The notes under the pieces were generated by a model. That model saw nothing but the letters and a program-made list of their open reading frames with translations. It was not told the DNA's origin and ran no database searches. Of a stretch of DNA of 64,000 nucleotides, positions 22,091 to 32,214 are shown piece by piece. How positions within the stretch are numbered: position 1 is the first letter of the stretch; each line of letters begins with the position of its first letter. The stretch comes from Anastrepha obliqua (Eukaryota; Arthropoda; Insecta; Diptera; Tephritidae): positions 21,661,792 through 21,725,791 of the forward strand of contig NC_072892.1 in NCBI RefSeq assembly GCF_027943255.1. The letters are read 5' to 3'. Made by a program: the position numbers and the translations under genes.

Positions 22091-23734
22091 ATGGGCTTTT
22101 TAGCCTGAATGTTTTAGGAGCCGCCAAATCTTTTGGTGCTTCTTGGCTCGACCTATTCAAATTTCAATTTCAATTTCAAATTTCAACTTAATAACCCTGG
22201 CTGAACAATAGAAGAATCATCTTCTCTTCTGCATATTTTGAGCTACTCGCGATATTTGGACTCTGCTCAATCTATGTTGCAGACATACTTATACATATAA
22301 GCAAGCAGCAGTTTTCTGTGCTACCGAAAGTTTACAGTAAAAAGTTTTGTATATTTTTTGTTAAAATAATGCACACATTGCCCTGCACAAAGTTGCGTAG
22401 GTAGCATGCAAAGCCTTGTGAGTGCTAAGAAAACCTACATTCTTTCTTTTTTGTTTTTGTTAATTCGTGTTTTAATGTGTGTATTGTGTTCGGCGTCTGC
22501 TGAGAGCACATAATTGTTGCTTATTTTCAAATTTCAAAGTGTTTGTTTTTCTTCCGGTTGAATTTGATTTGATATGCTTCCTCTGTTGCTCTAAGTCTTT
22601 TATGGCTTTGTGCAGCTTCCGAGAAAATTCAGTAGTAAAAAAGCACATCTCAAAATTTTTTACGAATTTTTACGAATTAATATGGTAAAGAATTTAAGTA
22701 GCTTAAAGCGATTTTGTATACTTTTATGATAGTGGAAAACTTTTGAAATTCCTTCCAATTAATGCAGCGTGCGCACAAAAATGCGTCAGCAAAAGCATTA
22801 AACTGTTTGCTCTTAAGAGAATATTTAATAAAAAAAATATGAAACATTGTTATATAGTATAAATCCCTGAAACAGTTTTTTTAAATCCATAGACAAAATC
22901 TTTTTCTTCGCCATTTTCATCACACTAAAATGCTTTCAACAACAAATCAAAGATTCACTTTGCTGTATGATTTTAAAAGTAAAATGAGATAAAAACGCTG
23001 ACAAAGATTGAATGAGGCTACCAGAAATGATGACGGCAACAGCAACTATAACTCTCTATACTCTGTGCGTATGTATGTATATATGTATGTATGTAAGGAT
23101 CTGCTGAGTGTTGCATTTTTCGTCTTCACTTCAATAAAACTTTGCATTACTTTTATTATGCAAATACTTTCGCTTTTAGCAAAAGCAAAGAGTTCAGAAA
23201 AGAAGTGCAACCATAGGAGTGCGAAGAGAAATCCCTTGGAAATTACTTATTCGTTCATAACAGAATCAACAGGGAAATATATCGTAATACAGGCAGAGAG
23301 GCAACACAAAACCCAGTTGCAAGTGCTTTAAACTTGGCGCGACACAGCAAGTAAAATGTGAACTGGAAGTCGTAAGCAGCTAGCGGCTAAAACATTTCAA
23401 GTTGACGAGTCGAATTTATGACAATATAGGCAACAGAAGCGGGTCGCAAGACTGCTGACACTAAGAAAACAAAATGAAAGGCCGATAGGCTTAAGTACTA
23501 ATGTGACTGTGTTGCAGTTGTCATGAAGGGAAACTTTGCCTAGTAGGTGAGCGAATGTCTTGAGAGAGAAGTTGAAGGAAGTTGGTAAATGAAAATGGGA
23601 GAAAAAAGGTATGGAATAGGAATTTACAGGGTCCGGAACTCCAACTAAAAAGGCCTTAAAATTTAGTTTGGAAAATTACTTACTATTCAATTCACAGTAA
23701 AAACCCTGTGCAAATAATACAAAATTAAGAATCA
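22091..23734. other. Unassigned DNA
   Basis: Contains ATGTATGTATATATGTATGT runs near 23068-23095. No gene supported. Confidence 0.5.
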
Positions 23735-24450
23735 ATTTACTTTTGCTCGATATGACCATCTTTTGCTTTGCCGATGGCTTTGAGACGGTCCAGAAACGAA
23801 TCGCAAGCTGCCCGAATGTGATTTGTAGGAATTTTGGCCCACTAGCGGACAATGGCTTTTTTCAGCGCCTCGACACTGATGAACCTTTTAGTTCGTACTT
23901 TGCTCTCCAAAATGGCCCAAAGAGAATAATCAATAGGATTCACGTCTGGTGAATTTGAGAGCCATTGTGTGGAGGTTATGAAGTTCGAAACGTTGTTTTT
24001 TTGCCATTCTTGGCTCACTCGAGCTTTTTGAGACGGTGCTGAGTCGTGTTGAAACGACCATTGATTGCCATCGAAATATTTGTCTGCCCTCGACTTTAAC
24101 GCAACCTCGAGAATACTTTCTCGATAATATTTCGCATTTACCTTGACGCCAGGCTCGATGAAAACCGCGCATCTGCGGTTACCGCGGCCCAAACCATTAC
24201 CTGTGGCGGGTGCGGCCTCCTGGTGGCCAATCGATGACTCAAATTCTAGTATGAACGGTCGGTCAAATAAACCCTATCGTTTAGGGAGCTTACTAATTGC
24301 TCAATTTTAAATATTTTCCCCGTCAGAAAACACAATGTTCCGGGAATTGACCGCATTAGGCCAAGCGAAACAACTCCTTCGCTCTCTCAAGTATGACTTG
24401 TTACTGCTTTAGTGTGAGATCATGCGTCTTTTGCATCTTGTAAGGCTTCA
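23735..24450 (-). mobile_element. DD37D (maT-like) transposase remnant
   Basis: A 116-codon ORF (23842-24192) plus flanking frames: FIEPGVKVNAKYYRESILEV, then WSFQHDSAPSQKARVSQEW (second catalytic Asp), then NSPDVNPIDYSLWAILESKV (third Asp, 37 residues on). That spacing and the xSPDVNPxD context match the maT group of Tc1/mariner elements. The C-terminus DRLKAIGKAK is readable in another frame near 23750-23800. The N-terminal half is decayed. No clear inverted repeats identified. Confidence 0.8.
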
Positions 24451-25421
24451 CTTGAAGATCATTTGTCAGTATGCGGCGGAAGCTAGGGTTAGTTTTCTCC
24501 ATATAGTACAAGTAGGCATAAGAATACCAAATTTTTCTCATTGGATCGTACATGAATTCAAAAATATTTTCCTATTGAGTGGTACAAAAAAAATGTTGAT
24601 AGCACAGCATAACTTTCGTTTCGACAAACTGTTATATAAGAGCATTGCTTTTCAAATACTCCTGCTTTAAGGTACGCAAAATGATTTGATCGTCATCGTA
24701 GCACCGTCACAACGAAAGCATCAGCTCCTCCCTAAGTCGCTCAAACTGTTACGTAACTCCATTGCTTTTCAAAGCATTGCACCCTACTTTTACTTGGAAG
24801 CACTGGCTTAAGCATGTGAGCTAAGCGGCTATAAACAAAGCTGCTTGATCATTGCTAAATTGTTGTTGCTTGCTCATACAAATCTTTAGCGTGCAGGGAA
24901 GTGATGAATCGAAAACGGCAAGTTATAGCCACAACTCACTTCAAATATATGTTAAGGGGTTAGGGGTAGACAGAATTAAAAAAAAAATTGTTTTGCAGTT
25001 TCTTAGAGAATAGTATCTTAAAAATATTGTGTGAAAATTTGAAGTGAATTTGCTAAATACTTTTCGAGTTATTCAACAATTAACGGGGGACGCTTGGCGC
25101 TTTAAATGCGTTTTTCAAAAGACTATGGTTTTAAGTGAGGAAGGGAAGTCACATGGAAAACGCCTGGAAGACCGAAAACTTAAACGCGAGTTTGTGAAAG
25201 GTCGTAAAAAATCGTCCTCTGCTTTTACAGCTGCTCTGCCGAACTGCTAAAAGAGCGCTTCTGGGAGCAGGTTGAAAAGGGTGCAAAGCCTGAAAGAAGC
25301 CGTAACTTTCAGAAGAAAATCGGGAAAGGCGTTTAGAATGGGCTCTCCGATGCCAAAATTTCACGGAGAAGGCTTAGCTGAATTCTCGCGATCTGATGAA
25401 CTGAACTTCGGGGAAAGCTTG
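24451..25421. other. Unassigned DNA
   Basis: The stretch near 24955-25100 resembles anonymous AT-rich dispersed repeats of insects. No coding evidence. Confidence 0.4.
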
Positions 25422-25860
25422 GTTGGTTGGTTGGTTAGAGTGGTGATTCATCCAGAATCCAACTAGCGGTTCCGCACCATTTTGATGCCACATCCTCGTT
25501 ACAAACTTGTTTAACGGTTATTTGCAGCACGACTATATCCAGTCTTTGCTGTATGGGAACCTTTTTAGGTGGTTGACGTCTAAGCCAGACAGTTGCTCGA
25601 GACTCTCGAATAGCGGTTTGCCCAGGGTTAACATTCCGTCCTTTCATAGGGCAAGGCATTCATAGAGGATATGGATATAGTTTCATTTTTCTGCGGTTGT
25701 TTACAACTGTGACAGTATGTGTTGTGAGAGATGCCCCTTTTTGGCGGTTTTCCGATAGACCAGAAGCCAGTATTGACTGCCGTTATTCTACAGGCTTTCT
25801 GCCGTTTCATGTTTATCAATGTCGACGATTGCTTGAGGTTGTAGGTGAGCCATAACGCCC
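25422..25860 (-). mobile_element. LINE C-terminal fragment with (AACC)n tail
   Basis: On the minus strand TGFWSIGKPPKRGISHNTYC, then HSC, then the expected zinc region in decayed form (ETISISSMNALPYER), followed by a 3'UTR ending AACCAACCAACCAACC at 25422-25440. Tail and zinc motif link it to the LINE group at 18-20 kb. Frameshifts and stops throughout. Confidence 0.65.
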
Positions 25861-28070
25861 TGGGAATGCTTAGTTTACATCAATTAAAATATCAACAAGC
25901 GTAGCTTCTTGTCCCTTCTTGCCCTAGTCTAATTTCGAGGAAATAACACAGATCTTATAAAACGATTTTTTCCCCCTTTCTTACAGGTATTTGGAACGCC
26001 TGGTGTGACGTTTGTGAAGCGACGGATTCACGAGGAATACCACCCAGATTACGTGGCATCCATTCGAACTGTACGGCTGCTGATAGTGTCGACGAAATGT
26101 TTATTTGCGAAGGTCGTACGGATAGTCAAAATGAACGAGCTTCTAACTGCATAGCATGACCCTCAATTTTTTTTGGTTTACCTAAAGGCCAACAGAACTT
26201 GCAGCTGTTTAATTGCTTACAGGTTGCGGAAAGCCTGCAATTGAAGGGTAGAAGCAATTTTGCATAACATTCTAGAGTTTCCTGAGCAATATTTTGTTGT
26301 TGAATATATAGTGGTTGTTGTTGTTTATGCTGTTCTTGTGATATTATAATTTAGCTTACATATGTATGTAGGTGGGCGAATAACGGGTGTATGGCCAAAT
26401 GCCAAATGAAATTCAGTGAGATGCAAGTACAAATTTCTTGATTAGAAAAGTGAAAAGGATTCGTATAAAAAAGTTGCTTTCCTTGCACTAATAATTTTTT
26501 GTAGAAAATAAATGACAATCAGTTTGTTTTCTATCAGCCCTCGCAGTCCCCGCAGATCTGAGTATATTTTTGCCGTAGGTGCCCATTTGTGCGATAAATT
26601 GGAGAAGCATTTGAGTACGAAGACCTTTCCAGAATGTATGCGGCGCCTTTCTAATAATAATTTTCTATGCCTCTCCTGTTGCTACATTACTGCAGTTTTG
26701 CTTTTGTTTAATCTATTATGCAAATAACTGGTAGGCTATAAACCAAGTCGCTATGCTTTGAAAGCCAAAAAGACGTTGCAGCTTCCACAAGCAAAAGTTA
26801 AGCGAAAGCTGTGAAAGTGCAGTAATTTGAAACGCAAGGAGGTCCGCACTTGCTCAAGGAAGCATTTTGCAACGAAATACGGCCGCGCTCTGAAACTACA
26901 AGCCATATTTTCACGCGAACTAGTCAAATACGCGCGCACGAGCTGGCAAAGTAACGAAGTGAATTTTGTTTAGAAACAAAGCAGTCGTCACTGAAGATAA
27001 TGTTGTCGCGGAGAGAGTGGGGCGACAGAAGAAAACGCGCTTTATTTGTCTTTGTGGAGTTTATTTAAAGCAACAAGCCTGGAGTGTATAAACAACACAA
27101 AAGCAGATAACTACAATGTGTAGCCCAGTCATTCGAGGCAAAATCTAATGGCAACCAGCGACGGAAGCTTAATGACAAGGACACATGGGTGTGGGCGCGC
27201 TACAGGAGAGACGCACTACACTTTCATGCGCTTGTTACTGAGAGTAGTGAGCATTTTCTAAAGCCATAGTGCACTCAAGTTGTTGTATAGCAGGAGAGGA
27301 GTATGGCACGAAATGATATGGCGAAGGGCTGTAAGGATGATTCTGTTATGTGGAAGGTGAAGTAGGGGAGGGCGGTACTCGCTTGTTGCCTTAAATTGAT
27401 TGCATTTGTTTTGTTGAAGTTGTCGTCGAGTACTTCGCTTTGACAAGTTGTGACACGCGGGATACGAGCTTTGATGATTGAAAAGGCTGTGCGCAGCAGG
27501 CAAATGAATGAAACAAAGGTAAAAAAAATTAAAGGCATAAAATATTAATTAAATACTTCAGTTCATTTAAATGCAAAACTGTTAATAAGTGAGGAATAAT
27601 TAACCAACTTGCAAATAACAATAAAAAAAACAAAAACAAACAATTATTAACAAGTATACTCATCAACCATTTAAAAAAACTGAAATGCATGAAAATAATT
27701 TTTTATTGATTATTTAAGCCCTGCAATTTAATTTTCTAATTTTTTATATTTTATTTGAAATGCGAATTTTAGGGAGCAGTCAGACGTGGCAGAAAAAGAA
27801 ATACAAAAAATATTTGCAGGTGTAGTCGCACTTTGCATGTAAAATACTTTCAGAAAGTAGTTTTTTTCCAAAAAGTTGCTTGCAGGCTGATTTGCTGAAA
27901 TTGCTTTTTGACTATTCAAACTACGATAGCTGGAAGCTCTTCTTCGGAAATAAATCCGAACTGGGTGATTGGGAGTTTCGTATTTTCTCATCGGCTACTT
28001 GCCTACAGTGCAAAAATCGATGAATTACATAGCTGATAAGAGAGTTTCGAGCCGCAAGCGATGATTTATT
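25861..28070. other. Unassigned DNA; one weak exon-like segment
   Basis: A pyrimidine tract ending TTCTTACAG at 25978-25986 precedes 55 stop-free codons (25987-26151) with no recognised similarity. The rest shows nothing. Confidence 0.35.
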
Positions 28071-28072
28071 TA

Positions 28073-28401
28073 CAAGGGTTGCTATTTATACATCTGATCC
28101 AACAATGAAGAAATGAGCATTTCTGGTTGAACAAATTTTATTGTCTTTCAAAACATTCTCCTTCATGATCAATACATTTTTGCACTCCTTTGAACCCATT
28201 CCCGAAAATAATCGAGCGAAAATGTGCACGTTTTAATTCCATATTTTTACCGAGAAAATTTTTAAAGTCACTGTAAGCAACACTAGTATGGCTTACGTTG
28301 TGATAAAATGTGTGAACCTTTACAATGAAACCGTCAGATGGCGCTTGACAATGCCTTGACACGAATATGTCCAAAGTCAGATATATTAATAGCAACCCTC
28401 G
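28073..28401 (-). mobile_element. MITE derived from a mariner by internal deletion
   Basis: 329 bp bounded by TA (28071-28072 and 28402-28403) with inverted termini: CAAGGGTTGCTATTTATACA at the left, and the reverse complement of the right end CGAGGGTTGCTATTAATATA. The minus strand encodes a fusion of the mariner start MELKRAHFRSIIFGN to the mariner end VQKCIDHEGECFE plus stop; compare MELKREHFRAIIF at 38047 in the element at 37.9 kb. Everything between, including the catalytic core, is deleted. Confidence 0.85.
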
Positions 28402-28927
28402 TATATAAATTTATTTACACATTTTTTATACAGATAAGCCTAAAGAGAGAAATATAAATAGAAACCAGCGTACTTAAATTTTTTACACATTTTATTACAT
28501 GGATATGTCCAAAGCCGGAAATATGAATAGCAACCCTCGTACTTAAATTTTTTACCTGGATATGCTTGAAGTCAGAAATATAAATAGAAACCCTCATATT
28601 TGAATTTATTACACACTGTTTACATGGATATGCCCAAAGGCAGAAAGATGAATAGCAACCCTCGTACTTAAATTTATTTACACATTTTTTACACGGATAT
28701 ACCCAAAGTCAGAAATATAAATAGAAACCCTCGTACTTAAATGTTTTACACATTTTATTGCATGGATGTGTCAAAAACATAAATAGCGACCCTCGACCTT
28801 TTTGCACGGATACGCTCAATCACAAAAATTTTAAAAGCAACCCTCGTATTTCAATTTTTTTTTTAATTTTTTCACGGATACGCCCAAAGTCAGAAATATA
28901 ATATAAATAGCAACCCTCGTATTTAAA
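28365..28927 (+). repeat. Minisatellite of about 69-bp units made from the MITE terminus
   Basis: About eight or nine head-to-tail units, each containing a version of CAAAGTCAGAAATATAAATA and AGCAACCCTCGTA, i.e. the right terminal inverted repeat of the adjacent MITE plus ~30 bp of outside AT-rich flank (TTAAATTTATTTACACATTT). Units vary from 44 to 71 bp; the most regular is 69 bp. Confidence 0.9.
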
Positions 28928-29143
28928 CCTACAGTTTCAAGCCGACTCCGAACGGCAGATGTATGTTATATGGAGCTTTTTCATGGCAGAAATACACTCG
29001 GAGGTTTGCCATTGCCTGCCGAGGGGCGACCGCTATTAGAAAAATCTTTTTCTTAATTTTGGTGTTTTCACCGAGACTCGACAGAGAGAACTGTGAATTC
29101 CGAATGGTAGTCGCGCACCAACCCATTCGGCTACGGCGGCCGT
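28926..29143 (-). mobile_element. SINE copy, 3'-truncated
   Basis: The minus-strand head reads CGGCCGCCGTAGCCGAATGG (A-box-like TAGCCGAATGG), then the core GCGGTCGCCCCTCGGCAGGC, CTCCGAGTGTATTTCTGCCA and CGGAGTCGGCTTGAAACTGT. It stops at CTGTAGG. It lies between the minisatellite and a LINE end, with TTAAATTTCTATTG duplicated in tandem at its 5' edge (29143-29171). Confidence 0.85.
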
Positions 29144-29757
29144 TAAATTTCTATTGCGTTAAATTTCTATTGGGTTCCAGGCCACAAGGGCATTGAAAGG
29201 AACGAGACGATACAGCTTAAAACGGGGTCTCTCTATCCATGAATTTCTTCAACGAAATACCAAAGTCAAGACGAATAGTATATAAAAAAACAAGAAAAAT
29301 GATCAGAAAATTTAGCTCAAGATGGAAGAGCTTGTGAACTTGCAAGAGCGCAAAGATCATGACTAAACATGGCGATCACAGTCGTACTCGATTTAGACTA
29401 TCACTAACATGAAGAGATTGTAGAACTATGATAGGCGCGCTGACGGGTCATAGTCCAGTAGCAGCGTATGCCAATAAGATAGAAATCTCGGACAGCGAGG
29501 AATGCAGGGAGCAGGGCTCAAGGAAACTGTAGCACATCTCCTTTGCTTAAAATATTCGGGGGCACCGCAGTTTGAAGGATAGGCAGATATCTCAGTCGTA
29601 GGATGGAAAGGTCTCCTTAAATTCGCAATAGAAATAGGCATCCTGCGGATGGACTATTTCAAAGCCATAACTAATGAATTCCATCTGGTATCGTCATGAA
29701 CCGAACCGGTCTATGCGTGACTGCAAGTCAACCAGTTTAACCTAACCTAACCTAACT
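29144..29757 (+). mobile_element. LINE 3' end: RNase H tail, zinc motif, (CTAAC)n tail
   Basis: A decayed RNase H end (a WVPGHKGIERNE-like reading near 29168-29205), then LSLTRRDCRTMIGALTGHSP and a broken Cys/His region (EECREQGSRETVAHLLCLKY, frameshifted). It finishes with CAGTTTAACCTAACCTAACC at 29735-29756. Dead copy, same broad group as 10140-10572. Confidence 0.7.
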
Positions 29758-29782
29758 AGACCAGCATAGAACTTTAACGTTA

Positions 29783-29970
29783 ACCGCCCTAGCTCAGTGG
29801 ATTTGGGCACGACTAACGTTCGTTCGGTGATACCCAAACGAGATAGCCAGCATGAATATGAGTCATCAATTGATAGAAAAAATTTCACTTCCAAATAGTG
29901 GTCGCCCTTTGGCAGGCAGTGGCCAACATCCGAGTGTATTTATTGCTAGAAAAGGACTTTTATAGAAACC
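29783..29970 (+). mobile_element. Diverged SINE copy with intact A-box-like head
   Basis: CCGCCCTAGCTCAGTGGATT contains TAGCTCAGTGG, a good pol III A box. About 110 bp further on come TAGTGGTCGCCCTTTGGCAG and GGCCAACATCCGAGTGTATT, the family core. The head differs from the other copies, so this may be a subfamily with a different tRNA-like start. Confidence 0.65.
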
Positions 29971-30360
29971 AGGGGTTGCATAGTAAGTAATTTTATTATT
30001 GGATTATTTCGCCTACAATTTTATTATCATTCCACATCACTTTGCCAAGTACGAGTAAGTCACATGGTAACATTCGAATGACAGCACTTTTCAGCTGAAT
30101 GAACGCTTGCAAGTTGCAAGTAGCTTTCCAAATTGGGTTGCTTGCTATGCTGGCTATGAAAATTTCGTTTTCCAAATTTATTCCGACAAAATAGAAAACA
30201 ACCTTTACCAATTTTTTGATTTCCATATGTGAAAGTAAACATTTGAAAGGAATCACTTAGCTTGCAATATCTGACAGCAGCTTTACGATTAAACGAAGTG
30301 CAACAATTAATTTGCATCACTTTTTCTTGCATAATCAATTACTCGCCTGATTTCGGTGCT

Positions 30361-31409
30361 GGGTAAGACTCCGTCAGAAAATATGAGATTTGCAAGTGGT
30401 CTTTCGATTTCTTTGAAACTTTGGGAAATATTAGTTCTAGGTAAGATACATTCGAGCCTAAAAGGATTTTGAAAAATTTTCAAAATTGAGTCATCTACGC
30501 CATGTTGAAAATCGGGACCGTGTTTTTTTCAAAAATCAATATTTCTTGAACCGTTGGATGGATTTCAATGCAATTTACAGACAATATAGAAACAAATAAG
30601 TAGTTTAAATTAGTATTATGCTAAAAAAAAATTTCGAAATTTTGACCAAAAAAAAGTCAAAAAAATTTTTTGAATCAATTTTTCGTTGATTTGGCCACTT
30701 TTTTAGATTTTCTGTTATACACGTAACGATTCCTTATGATTTTACCTTTATTTTGAAAAAAAAATTTTATGGTGTCTATAATAGTTCTCGAGATATTGCG
30801 ATTTTAGTGGAAGCGCGCACGCACGGTTCGCGTACGCACGCACGGTTCGCGCTGCGTTATGTGTTCCTGTATGAAGTGACTGGAGCAGACTGCTGCAGGT
30901 CTGTGCGCATTTTTCTACTCCCGCGCTGCGTAACCGCGAACTTCACGGTGCGCGCTTCCACTAAAATCGCAATATCTCGAGAACTATTATAGACACCATA
31001 AAATTTTTTTTTTCAAAATAAAGGTAAAATCATAAGGAATCGTTACGTGTATAACAGAAAATCTAAAAAAGTGGCCAAATCAACGAAAAATTGATTCAAA
31101 AAATTTTTTTGACTTTTTTTTGGTCAAAATTTCGAAATTTTTTTTTTAACATAATACTAATTTAAACTACTTATTTGTTTCTATATTGTCTGTAAATTGC
31201 ATTGAAATCCATTCAACGGTTCAAGAAATATTGATTTTTGAAAAAAACACGGTCCCGATTTTCAACATGGCGTAGATGACTCAATTTTGAAAATTTTTCA
31301 AAATCCTTTTAGGCTCGAATGTATCTTACCTAGAACTAATATTTCCCAAAGTTTCAAAGAAATCGAAAGACCACTTGCAAATCTCATATTTTCTGACGGA
31401 GTCTTACCC
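30361..31409. mobile_element. 1,049-bp palindromic fold-back element
   Basis: Arms of about 460 bp (30361-30820 and 30949-31409) are reverse complements with only a few differences. Outer ends are GGGTAAGACTCCGTCAGAAA and its complement. The ~130-bp spacer is GC-rich and contains two copies of TACGCACGCACGGTTCGCG (the first with an altered 5' base). TGCT occurs immediately outside both ends (30357-30360 and 31410-31413), a candidate 4-bp target duplication. No protein coding is evident. Confidence 0.85.
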
Positions 31410-32214
31410 TGCTAAATAAGTCTGCTCAAAATAGTACTGGCATAACTTTTTATTTTAATTAGTTTTCCATAATTTCTGCTCTAGATTAATAACTTAGCCG
31501 CAAAAAAAAAAGAAGAAATTTGCATACAAAATCAACTTCTCTTATCACTTAATCCTGTAAACAATTTCCATTGCACTTTTGACTTTTATGCGATATTTTG
31601 CGCGCATAAATTAGATGCTCGTAAAATCCTACTTCAGTTTAACTCTGATTGAGAAATTTTTTCTTTTGTCTATCAACTAACTACAGCTTGCAGGAATCGT
31701 AATGAATGCCGTAATTTTGTGCTAACACAATTTTCGAAAGCGAATTCACATAATGGAAAGAGAAAGATAGGAGAGAAAACTTTTACCGCAAAATTATTAT
31801 TATATTTATGTGAGTATATACTACTGTACACACTTATATTATGGCATATATAAGTACATATGCCGGCGACGAGCAGCAGCTAAAATAGTTAGTTAAAATT
31901 TTATAGATGAATACAAAGAATTGGCTCTCAATTTCGAACTTTTAATTAGATCACTCCAAGCAACATTGAGTTTGCCGGCTTGTGAGAGTGAAAAAGAGAA
32001 GAGGAAGATATCAAAGGAAACGGGGTATGGGAGGTGTGGGGTATGTAACTTAGTAGCTAGCACCTTTAGAATACAATTTTTAACTACATTTCCGAAGTTA
32101 GCAACTTATTCTTTAGCCTACAAATTCATTGAACAATAAAATCGGTTTTGCAAGTTTTGCTTACATTTTTTGTTTTGTTTTCCTTAATTAATTAGCTATA
32201 CGTTCGAGTACGAA
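31410..32214. other. AT-rich unassigned DNA
   Basis: No feature recognised. Confidence 0.5.

Noticed and set aside
28400..28927. Regularly repeated array resembling a CRISPR locus
   Set aside because: Units are contiguous, variable in length and contain a transposon terminus; there are no distinct spacers, and the DNA is eukaryotic.
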